A program made the position numbers and the translations under genes. Positions 47,701 to 60,626 of a DNA stretch of 64,000 nucleotides are shown one piece after another (within the stretch, counting starts at the first letter, position 1; each line of letters begins with the position of its first letter). The notes under the pieces were generated by a model, which was not told the origin of the DNA, made no database searches, and saw only the letters and a program-made list of their open reading frames with translations. The DNA comes from Brachionus koreanus (Eukaryota > Rotifera > Eurotatoria > Ploima > Brachionidae). The stretch lies in NCBI GenBank assembly GCA_016987375.1, contig PJRA01000549.1, forward strand, positions 62,001-126,000, in the 5' to 3' direction.

Positions 47701-50700
47701 TTGTTCGGTTGCTTTGGTTTTTGTGTTCGGGGTTTTTCACTTTTGGGTTTTTTAGACTTGTCATTATTAGTCACTTGAGCTGTCGGAGGTATATTTTCAG
47801 TCTTAATTTCAGGTTTCTGTTCTGGGAGCGCATTTTTAGGCGCAGTATTTAAAAGCTGTTTTAGCAATGTATTATCTCCTTTGTTTACATAACTTTGGTT
47901 CATTATGGCAAAATTTTGAGGATCTTGACCCAAAGCTGGCTGAGAATACGTAGACGATTGGGTATTCGGATTATATGTAATTCCATAACTGCTTAACAAT
48001 TCGTGGTTTATGACCACTTTGTTGTTTAATTTTGAGTTTAAATGAAGTTCTTGTTTATGAAAATTTTGCGAGTTTTCTCCATTGTTGACCATGTGAGAGC
48101 TAGTCGACATTGATGGTGGCTGACCTTTTGACTGATCAAACTCATCAATCTGACCATCCAATTGCAAAAATTTAAGATTATTACTCTGAGAAATAGTTTG
48201 GATATTGTTTTGTTGTTGTGGTTGGTGTTGCTGTTGATGTTGAGAAATTTGGTGCTCGTTAGGAGACACTAGTATATTTTTAACCATTATGTTTTTTTTT
48301 AGATCTTGAATATTGTAACTTTGATTTTGAGTGGGCGCTTCGAGGACCAGTTCATTTCCAGGAAACGACAAGATTTTTTTTAGACTATCGTCACTGCACG
48401 GTATGTTGTTTAGATTAGCTGGTTGTGAGTCCTGCATACTGAATTGGTTCGTGGCCGGAATAAAAAAAAGATTGTTATTTTGATTAAGCTGATGAAAATT
48501 CTGAGACGTATTTTGCTGTTGACTATGTGAATTAATCATTAATATTTCATTAATTTTTGTGGCCGAATTGGTTATTATTGATCGTTGATTGACATTAAGT
48601 TTTGAATGATCGATCATTTGAGGATTTTGCTGCCCAAACTTGTTTATTTGATTTACCATTGATTGCATCTGATTGCAACTTTGATTTGGCTGTAGATTAA
48701 CAGCTTCAGCGTCATTTTTCTGGCGTTTTTTGTTTTTTGTTGACTTAGATTGACCATTGTCTTCGGAAGATTTGTTTGGCTTTTTTTTGCTCTTGGTTGG
48801 TTTGTCATTTGAACCTGGATATTTTTAAAGAATTATAATTTCTTTTATAATAGGTACTAAATTTAAATTAAAAAAAAAAAGAATTTTTTTTTAAAGAAAA
48901 ATGGATCCTTCGCTTTTCAATATGACATTTTTTTTAAAAATTGTTTTAGAAATGATACCAATAATTTAATAAAAAATTCATCTTAATAGATATCACTTAC
49001 TTCTAACTTAATCAAAATTAGATTTCAATTAAAATTAATAAAGAAAATTTGTATTAGAGGCTAAAAATTTTATTAATTTTATTTATTAATTTTATAAACT
49101 TGAAAATGAAATTTTAGAAAATTAACTGTGCTCAACTTGCAATGGTTTAACGAAGTTATTTTTTTTGTTCTAGATGAAAATTTGAAAATAGCTGTTGTTT
49201 TTTTTTTTGAATAAAAAAAATTTAATTTAAAATTTTAGAATAGTTCTATTTTTTTCTTAAATTAATCTAAATTTTAATAAATTAGATTTATTCTATTAAA
49301 AGAGCCGTATTTTAATTAAAATTAACGAAAAGTTTATAAATATTAACAGCATGGAAAATTATGGGCCTTAAATTAACGATTAAAAAATTATTCGTTTCCC
49401 AAATATTCAATTTGTATGTTTTTCTACAATATTTTGTTTTTCATTGTTTAAATAAATATAATGATATTCGATAACCTTTGTGTCAAAACATTTTATTTTT
49501 ATTTATTACTAAATGCCTCTCGTTTTATATCTTTTTTTTAATCTATCTAATCTGAATGAGTATTAGCTCGCTACAGAAAAAAAATGAATAAATAACCATC
49601 GTTTTTTATATGTCAAGGAAAAAATAAAGTTACTTCTCTTTTTTTTTTCACACTTAAGAGTTTTAATATTTATATAAGATAAAAATATTGTTTTGATTAA
49701 TTTTATAAATAGATGATTGCTTTCTTAAAATTAAAATGGATTTTTGAATTTTTTGAACATACTTCATATAGTGAATATATCAAGTTAAGGATTCAAAAAT
49801 TCGAATATCTTACTAGTGTTTTGTTTTTTTTTTTTAAAAAAATTAATCCGAAATGACTGAAAATTATTTAAAAGTAAATTCAATTTTATCACTTAATTAA
49901 GTCTTAATTTATTTAGTTGTTTGATAAAAAAACAATATTAATTATTTTTATTTTTTTTTGAAAATTTTAATAAATTTAATTTTTAAGCATCATTTTTTCA
50001 TTAAAAAAATTAAAATTCTTACTGTTTGGCTGATTTTCAGTTTGACTAAGAACAAACTCTTTAAATGAAGAATTTGCTAAAATTTATTTAATTTTAAAAA
50101 TAATTATTTTTATTTAAATTAGGTTGATCATACTTTCTTCATCATCCCAATCTATTTCAGATGGAATTGTCCCATATCCTGCTACAACCTGCTCAATAAT
50201 GCTATCAACATGATCGGAGACAGTGTCATTTTTATTCATATCAGTTTGTTCATTTCTTTCGTGTAACTGATTTGCTACAGGAGCGGAAAATTGAAACTGA
50301 TTTGAAATATTAGAATTTGTTGCTGACATATTTGCATTCATTTGGTTAGATAAATAGGATTTAATTGTTATTTTTTCCTGCTTATTACTCATTTGTTGTT
50401 GCTGTTGCTGCAATTGCTGTTGTTGCAGATGATGATGAATTATTTGATCCATTTGTTTCATTTGATTTTGATTCTGATTTTGAGACAATTGCTGATTTGG
50501 CACTTGGCACAACAAAATTTGACCATGTCCTAGCTGATTTACGGATGCATTATGCGCATGATTGGTTTGAATATTCTCGTTTGTGTCCTCCATTGATATT
50601 GATGGAGTAGCCGATCTAGATTGTAAATTTTCAGCATCACTATTCATAGGACTTTTTACTCTAGCTTTTGCTTTATTAGCCACTTTTTCATCACTTTTCT

Positions 50701-53700
50701 TTTTATATCTATTCTGACGTGACTTGTTTATATAATCCAGCTTAACCTGACTATCTAATTTGCGCCAAATTTTATTTACATATCTATACCTTTCTTGTAC
50801 ATCTTTTATTTCATTTTTTAAATTAGGAAAGTTAATATTGCTATAAAGAGGCATAGCTTGTGTAGCCATTTCGCCTAGATCTTCGTCTTCAGCATACTTT
50901 TCCAACATTTTCTGATGTTTGCTCAAGTCTTCTTTATTTTCTTTGCTTTGAGTGTTTTGATTTGTCTTCGAACCAGAGTTATTAAAGCAATCATTGGAAG
51001 ACTCCTGTTCATCGAAGCTTATCTGACTCTCAATAGGTGTTTCGGATGGCTTCGGCTGAGGTGACGGAAGGACTTGAGTCTGTTGTTGTAATTGTAATTG
51101 CTGCTGAATTTGTTGATTGTTAAAGTTTCGTGTTTCCTGTGCCTGCTGGAGCTGATGAGCACTGAAATTTCTACTCTCTTGTGCTTGTCCCTGATGTGGC
51201 TGTTGGTGTTGATAAGAGACATTCTCTCCTGGATAAGTTTGATATTTGGCATTTTGAAAAACAATATTTTGAGAATTTGGTGCTTGATTTTGTTCCATTT
51301 TATGATTCATTATAAAATTATACTGATTTTGATTTATTTTAGGCTGTTCGATTTGTGCTGGTCTAATGACTTGTTCGGGCATAAAATTAGACGCCTTGTG
51401 CATTAATGGCTCTTGAATATTCAAAAATTCCGAGTTATTGCTGTACATTTCCATGCTAGACATAGAACTATGTGCTTGATTTGATGCATACTTGTGAGTT
51501 GACTCTTTAAATTGTCGAGCTAAATCATCTATATTTCTGTTATCGTTAATTGTGTCTGGGCATTCTTTGTGCTCATAAGGCTCACTCGTATGGTTTAAAT
51601 TAAGGTATTCGTCAACTGGACTGGACTTTTGTCCTGATTCTGAGTTGGTTATCTGATGAAATAATTCTTCATCAAATATTTTTTCATCGTTAGACCTATT
51701 TTTATGTCCCAAATCATTTTCGGGATTAAAATCCATTAAGTTTCGGTTTTCATTAAGCAAAATGCTGACTATGTCTCCATCCAAAAAGTCTTCTATTCCT
51801 AGCTCTAGACTTTCTTTTTTATTTTGTTGAGCTAGTTTAAATAAATTTTCGTCCAAATTGACTCTATGGACCTCGATTTTTTGATTATTTTGGACAAATT
51901 TTTCAAATGGCTCATCGAAATTATTCTCAGCATCTTGGCATGTATATAATGTGTTGATTCCAAAAAATGCCTCTTGCATATAGCTTGGTATCATGTCTTC
52001 ATAGGTGTATTTTTTTTTTCGTTTTTGAACTTTGTTCTCATTTTCGTTCGACTCGGTGCCGTCAGCTTGTGACAAAGGTTGCGATTTTATGCGTCTTGAT
52101 TTTACATAGAAACCGCCTAAGCCAAAATTAATTTGTCGCTTAGGTGGCGCTGTTTGTTTTTTAATATCTGATGGGACAAAATTTCCTGATTCAATTTCAC
52201 TATTTATTTCATCATGTACTGATTCTTAAAATTTTAAATTATCAAAATAAATTAAAACAACAAAAAAAAAGCTAAAATATTTTTTGTTAAATCAAAAATT
52301 TTATTTTTTAAAAAAAATTCAAATTCAAAAAATTATTCCGCATGCTCCAATGACATGTTTATAATCATGTGTCTGCAAATAATTGGACGGCGATCAATTT
52401 AGTACCGCCTGTTTAAAGTATTTTTTGTCTGAAATCATGAATTATTCTAAATGAAGACAGAAAACAGGCTGGCCAGTCACGGTCAGCGACCTTCATACTG
52501 ACCTGCCTAACTCAACTCTACTTATGATGCAAATATTTAAAGGAAAATTTTGCCTTTTTTTTAAGTTTAATATTTGTAAATAAAGCAGATTTTTTCAAAA
52601 ATAAAAAAAATTTAATTCCTTTTACCTGGTTTATCATCAATTGAAGACTGACTATTTTCATCCATAATTTTATTTGTATCAAATTCGGTATTTATTATAT
52701 TTGTCTTGGTTGGACGACGTCTCGGACATGGTAATGGCTTTATTTTTATTTTTTTAATCAATTCAGCTCCCAGATCGGTCAAAAACGTACCCTCATCAAT
52801 TTGACACCTTCTTGACATGTTAATAATTTCTTCCATAAATAATAATGGCTCATTTTGATTATTTTCAATATTGTTTGAAAATTTTGAATTTAATTTTTTA
52901 TCTGCTTTATCCAAATCACAGCATTTCGAACATTTAAAATTGTTTCCATATTTTTTCTCAGCATCTTCATCAGTAATTTGCATCCTGCAGTTAACATGAG
53001 ACCATCGCTCACACTTTACACATTTTCCTATAATGTCCGATTCGTTATAATTAGCTTCGCATATCTGACAGCAATTAAGACTGTAACAAATAGCACATTC
53101 AGTGTAGTTATTTTTCCACTCTAAATCTTTTCCAGGCGATCTAGATCCACATTTAGTACACTTGACGCACCACTTGCACTTCCAGTTGCCCTGAGGCACT
53201 TGATCCAAAGGCGGATCTAGACAGTATATATGATAACTAATGTCACAATCATCGCAAAGTAATAGCCGACTTTCATCAGTTGCTTTTCCACACCCTTCAC
53301 AGACTGTGCAATCTAAACATCGCCAGCCCTTTTGTAACATTATGTCACTTAAGCCATTAATGCCAGCGCAAAACGAGTGAAAACATTGACCACATTGACT
53401 ACAAGGTAGCACAACACCGCTATCACCTTTGCCAAAACTTCCACAGCTTAAACACATGTCTTGTTTCAGATTAAATGAGTCGTTCATAGAAGAAATAACT
53501 GTAACTGCATGATGATCGTCTTCATCACGCTTAATAGTTCCAATGCTCCCTTCTTCATTTCCCGAATTTTTTTTCTTCTGCAAGTCATATTCTTCTTCAA
53601 TTCGTTTATTCTGATCTGTTTTAGGGTCTTTTCCACTATTACGGGATCTAGTACCTCTCGTACTGATGCCAACTTGATTAGTTGAGGTTTGACCAGATCT

Positions 53701-56700
53701 TTTGGCGATCTTATTTTGCTTTAGAAAAAAAAAATTATTTGAGAAAATTTTAATTTCCAAAATATAAAAGATAGTTCGTAAAATTTTTTTTTAAATTTGA
53801 TAAATTATAGAAAATATTTTTTTTTAATTAAATTGATAAAAATTACGCTAAATTTTTTAATCATTTTCTTGAAAAAGAAACTATTTTCACCATAAAATAT
53901 ATAAAGATATGCGCAAATTTATTAAAAAATTATTTTCAAAAATTTTGCAAATAATTTTTTTGACGACAATTCTTATTTCTAAATTTATCAATCTAAAGAC
54001 ATCACAATCCAGTTTACCAGATCCAGATAGCAACTGTACACCAACATAAAAGTTAATAGACTAGTTCTATCATCAAATTCAGCTCTTTTCAATTATTATT
54101 TATTTGAATTAATTTTTTTCTTAAGAGCTAACAATCGATTCAGATTTTCAAATTAATAATAATACTAAAAGGTAATTGTATCTATATGTATAATAATAAT
54201 TTTTTTGAGATGACCAAATATAACAAATTTATTTTATTATTAAAAAAAAATGTTATTAAGTAATAGACATTCAGAAAGATTCATTTTCGAAAAATTTTCT
54301 AGTTTAATCTGGAAATAAAATTTCTTATGTTTTTGATATTAAACTTCTGGCAACAAAAAATAAGGATATTTTTGGATTAGACTACTATTTACTTTATAGA
54401 AAAAAAGAAAATAATCTAAGAGTTTGGTGATAAATAGTATGTGAATTGTTAAATCCAACTTATGCGTTCATGCACTAATAGGCAAAATGAAATTAATTTT
54501 ACATTTTTATATTTTAGATTTTTTGTGCAATATTTTAATAGAAATTTTTTTAATTTTATTCTTGCTTACCAAATAATTTCAAGGAGAAAAAAAAATCTAA
54601 AAATATGAAAATGTAAAAATGTAAAATTATTTTCATTTTGCCCAATAATAAACTTGGGATATTTTGCCAAAAAAAATCATTGAGACTGAAACTAAAATGG
54701 ATGTTTATGCTGAACCTTATACTTATAATAACTATTAAGAATCTTTATTTTTATCAGGTTGTGAAACAGAGAAATCTGATTGTGAATTTTTCTTTCCAGA
54801 AGAAGAAATGGTCACAATAGGGTTTTGTGAAATTTAGTACAATTGAACCGAAAAAAATGTTAAAAATTCTTATAAATTTTCTCTCAAAAGATAAAAGCAA
54901 GTTCTGTAAATGCAACATGGTGCAACATTCAANNNNNNNNNNNNNNNNNNNNNNNNNNNNNNNNNNNAGATTTTGCACATAATTAGCAGACTTTGACTTT
55001 AGGTGCAACTTAGTATATTGCAGTTTGTTGCACTTATAGAACTAATTATAAGCCTTCAGAAAAAGTTATTAAATATTTTAACATTTTTTTTGTTCTAATT
55101 GTTTAATTTGTACCAAATTTCACAAAACCTCACAATAGATATTGTTCTTATTCTACAATTAGTTGAATTAATTCAATCATCTAAACCTACTCAACGTTGG
55201 ATTAAAGTCTTGATCTATAGTGTTTATTTTTTAATTTAAAATTAATCTAAAAATTTTATAGTAATAAAGATATGTCGTGGAATAGAAAAATAAATTTATA
55301 ACTTATTTTTTGAATAGAAAAGAGCATAATTATTTGACTCAAGAATCAATTTTAAGAAGCAATCAGCAATCCCATTCAAGATGAATGAAAAGAGGCCAAT
55401 TTCCATTTATTACTAAAAGGTTTATATTTTATTTTTAGTCTGCTCGACTTAAATTTCATGTAAATATAAGGAAAGGAAAGAATCTGATGGTTTCAGATTT
55501 TTTAGTTGTTCACCTCTTGGACTTTTTTTTCGCTGAATGAAGGTGAATGGAAAGAAGCAATAGAAAAATATTCTTGTCTCATTATATTGATCTAATGGAA
55601 TAAATTATGAAAAAAGAACTGTTACATGTTCAATTTTAATTTGTAAATTACTTAGTTCTTTAAAATATTGAATTTATACCTTTAAGGTTAAAACGGCATT
55701 GTGAATTTTGGAAAAAAAAAACAAAAACAAAAGTTTTAAGTTAAAAAAACTTTTTTCAAAGGGTTCAAAAATTTCATTCTACAAAATGTATCAAATGATA
55801 CAAAATTTGTATCATCCAAATTAAGTCTGTACAAAAACTGTGCAATTGGGCAAGAGAGTATATGCATTAGAATATTATTAAAATTAAATTGCAGAGCTTT
55901 TACAAAAACCAAGTTTGGATGATACAAATTTTGTATCATTTGATCCATTTTGTAGAATGAAATTTTTGAACCCTTTGAAAAAAGTTTTTTTAACTTAAAA
56001 CTTTTGTTTTTGTTTTTTTTTCCAAAATTCACAATTTCATTAAAACCTGGTTGACAATGTTTTTATGACCAGTTGAAATGGGGTGAAGATCAAAAAAATG
56101 AATTCATTTTACATTGGTTTTTTCGAGAAGGTCCATTAAATAGAAAAAGTAAAGGTTTATGGCTAATTGCTCAATAACTAAGTTTTAAATTAGACGCGAA
56201 AATACAATTAAAAGAATTGAAAAATATTTTGTTAAAGCATTCAGCAATTTTGCGTGAAAGCAATCTTGAAATTTTAGCCAAAAATATGGACATAAAATTA
56301 TTATTTGCTTAGATTTCATTGCGAGCTAAATCCAAAGGAGGTCTATGATGTGATTAGGACTGTATACTGATTTTTACTCTTATAAATAAAAATAAGTCAA
56401 TTTTTTTTCCCAGCATAATACAACCATAAGAATTTTTGAAAAAGAGTTTTCTCTATCTTAGTCATTTAATGACTGATTTTTTATAAATTAAAAAATTATG
56501 GAAATATGCTGTTTTGTAGATTGTATTTATTATAAAACTCATAGAATAATTTTATAGTTTTTAATTTCTGACTAAATTTTCAATTTAAATAGTAAAAATT
56601 AAATATTAAAAATAATTTAATTTTATAATAATGTAATTATTTACGTTTTTTTTTGGTATTTGTTTCTTTTTTGTGGCTATGTTTGGTTTAGACGAAGCGG

Positions 56701-58778
56701 ATGAAATTGGTTTTGATGCCGATTGAGCTTGTGTTTCAAATTTTACACTTATATTCGCATTTAAGTCATTAATGGGTTCTTTTTTAGGTATAGCTTGACT
56801 AATATTTGTTTGAGAGCGAGATAACTCTAGTAAATCTTTAACAGATCTTTTTTTATTATTTTCTTGATTGAGATTACGCTTTATTTCTTGGCATGTCTCG
56901 CACAAGCACTCAATTGAGTCCTTGAAAACCAGACCTTTACAACTAAGACAAGCTCTGGTCAGAGACAGCTCTCGCTTACACGGATCACATTTCCAACCAG
57001 GCGAGTTTTTAAGCATAAAAATTTCATTTTTAAGACAGTATGAATGATAGCACTTATCACAATTTTCGCATAATACAATTTTAGTATCGTTTTCCCGTTT
57101 GCTTAAATATTAAATTTTAAAAAAAGATTAAGTGATATTTTGTCTGATTTACTGGCATGACTGGCAAATTTTGCACTCAGGACACTGCCAACCGATTCGG
57201 ATCAAAGGATTGATTTCTATTTCAGGCGATAGACATTTGCTATGATAACAATAGCCGCAATTTGTACAAAATAACTGCTCTGAAATCGGATCTGAAAAGT
57301 CACAAAGCAAACATTTATTGTTAACTAAAAAAAAAATTTATTTTATAATAAATGCACTTAAAAAAAGCTATTTTTTATTTTACAATATAAATTTGACTGA
57401 TTTATGTGATCGGGGCATAAAATACGATGAGTAAGCAAGTTTTGGTAGCTTCCAGCTAATACAGAACAAGAATAATGAAATATCTGAGTACATTCAGGTA
57501 CTAGACACTTAACTGAGGCGCCGTACAGGTCACACAAAGAGCATTTCTAAAAACAAAAATAATTCCAAATTCTAAATTTGTTTCTTTTTTACCTTAGTAA
57601 GTGATTCAAAGACAACTTTATCAATGTTTATTGGATGACTGTTTGAATCAAACTGAATATCAACTGACCACATAAAACAATTGAAATGAACACAAAAACA
57701 ATCATTGATTAAATCAAAAATATCAGTGTTTTTGATATTTGGATCCATCGTCCAGCCAATTTTGCTAATGTCATTAAGTAAAACCTGTGGTATGGCTTTT
57801 ACTCCCAATTTCAACAACATGCTTACTTTGAGTTTTGAACTTCTTTAATTTTAAAGATTAATTTCTTAGTCAAAACTAATTCAGTCCTAATAAATTTAAA
57901 TAAAAAAACAAATAAATGACTAATTTTATATGTTTCATCGAATTTGTAAAATACACTTTAACTTTAAAACAAAGTTAATTATATCATTATATCAAAAATG
58001 TACCTTTTTAAATTTTTTTTTTCAAGTTCTAAAATCTCATTTATCATCAATTAAAGTTTGAAAAAAAAAGTCTTTTAAAGCTGCATAAAATTGACTTTTT
58101 TAAGAATCTGTTTGTTTTAGGAGGTGTACGGTACCGTCAGTGTCATTTTGATGACCGCAGGAATTAAAAATTTTACCTTTTTTTGTTATACTCAATTATT
58201 CTATCTATCAAATTTTTTAAATTTGAAAATTTTTCAGATTTTATTTTTTTACATGACCAACACCAAGTTATGAATAATACTCAATTTTGAATTTAAATTT
58301 TCTAAATAAAATAAAGAATTCAATTACTTATAATTATGAGTTGTTATCTTTGAATTATTTGATTCATTCAAATTTGAATTAAGCAAAAAATTTTTTAAAT
58401 TTATGAAATTATTCGAGTTAAAATGAAACGTCGACTTGAATTTGTGTAGTTTGCCTAGGGAAAGCATACTATTTTCACCCAAGCCACATAATACACAACA
58501 TAACTCATTCCTTTAAAACAAAAACTTAATCTTTTTTTTTCAATTATCATAATAATTCTTACTGTTGACTACAAATTGGCCCAGACGATTTAACAAAAGA
58601 CGGATTAGCTATCTCATTCGGGTAAGCATTAATTATCATTTGCGAATTATTTTTTAAAAATGTGATTGATTGAGGTCTTTGATTGTTTTGATTCAAGTTT
58701 GTATCATTTTGGGACATTTTATTTAACGTATGTGAACTGATTTGCTCGGAGATTGCTAACGATTCGCCAGGATTAGAA
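41702..58778 (-). CDS. KMT2C/D: Histone-lysine N-methyltransferase 2C/2D (MLL3/4, Trr) homolog
   Basis: This is the H3K4 mono-methyltransferase of the COMPASS-like enhancer complex in the nucleus. Exons from the 5' side: 58778-58563, 58510-58328, 57842-57593, 57546-57384, 57324-57153, 57101-56645, 53718-52626, 52224-50134, 50076-50023, 48814-45279, 45213-45097, 42035-41853 and 41794-41702. They join in phase to about 2,870 residues. Domains in order: an extended PHD, two PHDs, a PHD cluster (CLSCGSFGKG, CDDCDISYHIYCLDPPLDQV), an HMG-box-like region (VQERYRYVNKIWRKL), Gln/Asn-rich stretches, a second extended PHD (CVFCKQNGDL to CNCFYHFPCAVKDKCAF), FYRN/FYRC, SET (GLGLFAARDLEKNTMIIEYI, ARYINHCCDPNC) and post-SET (CLCGSANCKKWMN). 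SET residues such as ESQNRG and DPNCVAETVT are of C/D type and not A/B. The 5' exon and start ATG are not resolved, and MSQNDT at 58717 is an in-frame candidate. Confidence 0.93.
43040..43835 (+). mobile_element. CR1-like LINE with internal deletion in a KMT2C/D intron
   Basis: An open frame at 43040-43581 encodes the N-terminal half of a non-LTR RT: ACWKRANVTPVYKKKSGKTN, NYRPISLLS, HQHGFMRGKSCVTNLLESLD, FLDFSKAFDRVSHKLL. It stops where the GVPQGSVLGP block should begin, so the FADD catalytic half is missing. Directly after, a GC-richer 3' UTR-like segment carries a hairpin (GTTTAGT/ACTAAAC) and an ATT tail at 43812-43826. It is antisense to KMT2C/D inside the 3.06 kb intron 42036-45096, and it cannot encode a working RT. 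Confidence 0.8.
44376..44436. other. GC-rich patch in a KMT2C/D intron
   Basis: GAACCCGTATCCCTAGGAGG and the following bases (GGGGATGCGCCCC) stand out sharply from the AT-rich intron. The segment contains the self-complementary ATCCCTAGGAGGGGAT. It may be a repeat remnant, but I cannot assign it. Confidence 0.4.
44738..44813 (+). mobile_element. Possible retroelement coding remnant
   Basis: A short frame reads RGKVGIKAHMRRCK and stops at about 44813. The GIxxHxRxC pattern resembles the zinc-finger-like C-terminus of some non-LTR elements. It lies in the same KMT2C/D intron as the LINE at 43040. It is too short to be sure. Confidence 0.3.
52375..52510. repeat. GC-richer insert with an imperfect inverted repeat in a KMT2C/D intron
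   Basis: Within the 401-base intron 52225-52625, CGCCTGTTT...GTCT at 52406-52430 pairs imperfectly with AGACAGAAAACAGGC at about 52456. The patch is GC-richer than its flanks and resembles a small inverted-repeat insert. The boundaries are not defined. Confidence 0.35.
54481..54642. mobile_element. Inverted-repeat (MITE-like) element A in a KMT2C/D intron
   Basis: GGCAAAATGAAATTAATTTT starts at 54481, and its near reverse complement ends at 54642. The arms are imperfect (about 50 bases, with small indels) around a short AT-rich centre. There is no open frame. AATA flanks both sides and could be a target duplication. Confidence 0.65.
54820..55131. mobile_element. Inverted-repeat (MITE-like) element B, interrupted by a gap
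   Basis: GGTTTTGTGAAATTTAGTAC at 54821 is mirrored by GTACCAAATTTCACAAAACC ending at 55129. Weaker symmetry continues inward (for example TGCAACATGGTGCAAC against GTTGCACTTATAG). The assembly gap 54933-54967 falls in its centre, as expected for a hairpin. The arms are diverged, so the insertion is older than element C. Confidence 0.65.
54933..54967. other. Assembly gap (35 N)
   Basis: This run of N lies at the middle of an inverted-repeat element in the KMT2C/D intron. Confidence 0.98.
55698..56035. mobile_element. Foldback element C with nearly identical 122-base arms
   Basis: The left arm 55698-55820 and right arm 55914-56035 are reverse complements over about 122 bases. I find one mismatch (GTATC against GGATC) and one A-run length difference. 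The 93-base loop (55821-55913) has no open frame of interest. The weak outer match AGGTT...AACCT could extend the ends to 55685 and 56048. High arm identity implies a recent insertion or arm-to-arm correction. It lies in KMT2C/D intron 53719-56644. Confidence 0.8.
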
Positions 58779-60626
58779 CTCAAAAAACAATTTTGAAAAA
58801 AAAAATTTATTTTTATATATAATTTTTTCGTGAATAGGAAAATACAAATTAAAATTTTAAATCTAAACAGAATGGGCATACATAAAAATTATATTTGTGT
58901 CTAATTATGATGATAAAATGAATTAGATCCTTAAGCATTAAAGGACTTGAGCCTTGGGTGATGTCGCTATTTTTGTATTTTTTATTTATATAAAAAGAAT
59001 TCTATGTTAACAAAATGCATTGGTCCCAACATCGTATAGACTCAATTTTTGTCTTGTTTACCAATGGAAATGAATATTTATGAGTTTCAAGCCATTGAAT
59101 AATATTTTAATTTCTTCATTAATTTGATTAAAGAATAGTATTCTTTTAAAAATTTAGATTTTAAAAACCCAAAAAAATCTTTGTTAACTTTTTTTTTTGC
59201 TAGCGTTTAATTAATTATTCGACTTAAATGAAATTACTTATTATAATTAGTGCAATTAGAATTTCAGTTAAAACGAGTTATTTTATTTAGTTAAAAAATT
59301 AATTTAACTTTTTCTATTATTCAAAATTGTTCTTTAGTTTTTCAATCTCAATAAATTTTTCATTAAAAATTAGTATTTGTATTTTATTATGATTATCTTG
59401 ATTTCATAAAATTAAAGAAGATGATTTTGAATTTTTTTTCTAATTTTCTTAAAGTTTATATTCAAAAAGATAAAATTTTTTGGAATACATCATTATGTAA
59501 ATTCTTACACTTTTTTAACTCATAATTATGTAATATAATTTATTAATTTGTTAAGAATTTATAAGCTTCTATTGGTTTATGTTACTTAAAATTTTACAAA
59601 ATCTGAATTTTTAAATTTTATTTTAGACAAGTTAATGGCATGCTCATTCAGGATTTTCTAATTTGTTGATTATTCTAACTGATGTTGATATGAGACTCAT
59701 ATGTAATAATTATCCCTATTGTATATTTAGATTAATAGAAATTGCTTGGCTCGTCCAGGTACTGTTCAGTTGCATTTTCTTTAATTTGGGATTTGAAATA
59801 GAAACTCTTTCATCAAACAAATTAAAAAATTAGCCAAAATTATTAAGTATGATTTTTAAAAACGAAAAGTAAATGAGACTGTTTATTCTCTAATATCTTT
59901 AAAATTTAGGTAGATTTTCAAATTTTCAAAAACATTATAATTCTTTTGTTAAATGATTTTCATTATCTAAAAATTCTCAAGAGACGAGGCTATAGCAGTT
60001 TAATTAAAACCCCTATTCAAAATTTGAAAAAATAATTCAATTGAGAATAAAATTAATCACGATAATTGTGATTTAAATAAAAGCTCGTTCGAAATAATTA
60101 ATGCAAAAATTGATAAAAAGTTATTTTCGTTTTGAAATTCATGCCGAAAATTTTGACAAGACATTTTAATTAAGTAGCAAAAAGTATTTAAATATACACT
60201 CATAGTTTTTTGCATATTTTAAGAATAAAATAACAACAAAATAAAACATAAAATCCATAAAAATAAGCTGTAAAATTAAAAAAAATTAAATATTTTTCTT
60301 TTCATTAAAATTTACAAAAATAATTTTAATATTTTATTTTTGAAAACAAACTTAATTGTTTTAGAGGCCAATTGCACAGTCATTTTTTGTTCTTTAATAA
60401 TAAAATACCAAAATTTAAATTTTTCATTTAAATTCAAAAAGCAAATTCAAATGAGAACAACTTTTTATCTATAAATAAAGAAAAATTTTGGCCATATGGG
60501 CATTACAGCCTAAAAATTTTGAATAAATCATCACTAAAGTAAATTTAGCTTTTAAAAAAAAATAGAAATTTTTTTGAATTTTATTCTAAAAAAAGGTAGT
60601 AAATTAAATTGATGAAAATAAATTAA
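58779..60626. other. Divergent region between KMT2C/D and cytohesin
   Basis: AT-rich. It should hold the unresolved 5' exon(s) and promoter of KMT2C/D (-) and the promoter of cytohesin (+). A less AT-rich patch at 59735-59775 carries the shared 16-base motif. No other exon was recognised. Confidence 0.45.
59752..59767 (-). promoter_or_regulatory. 16-base motif shared with the GPCR upstream region
   Basis: On the minus strand this reads GAACAGTACCTGGACG, differing by one base from the motif 17 bases before the GPCR start. It lies about 1 kb upstream of the first KMT2C/D exon I could resolve, so it may mark that gene's promoter or a 5' non-coding exon. The function is inferred. Confidence 0.35.

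Noticed and set aside
55736..56032. 98-codon open frame on the minus strand
   Set aside because: It runs through both arms and the loop of the foldback element. Its openness comes from the palindrome and it resembles no protein.
58116..58175. GC-richer segment with ACGGTACCGT in a KMT2C/D intron, possible exon
   Set aside because: The flanking exons 57842 and 58328 already join in phase and match the extended-PHD order. The segment has no family similarity.
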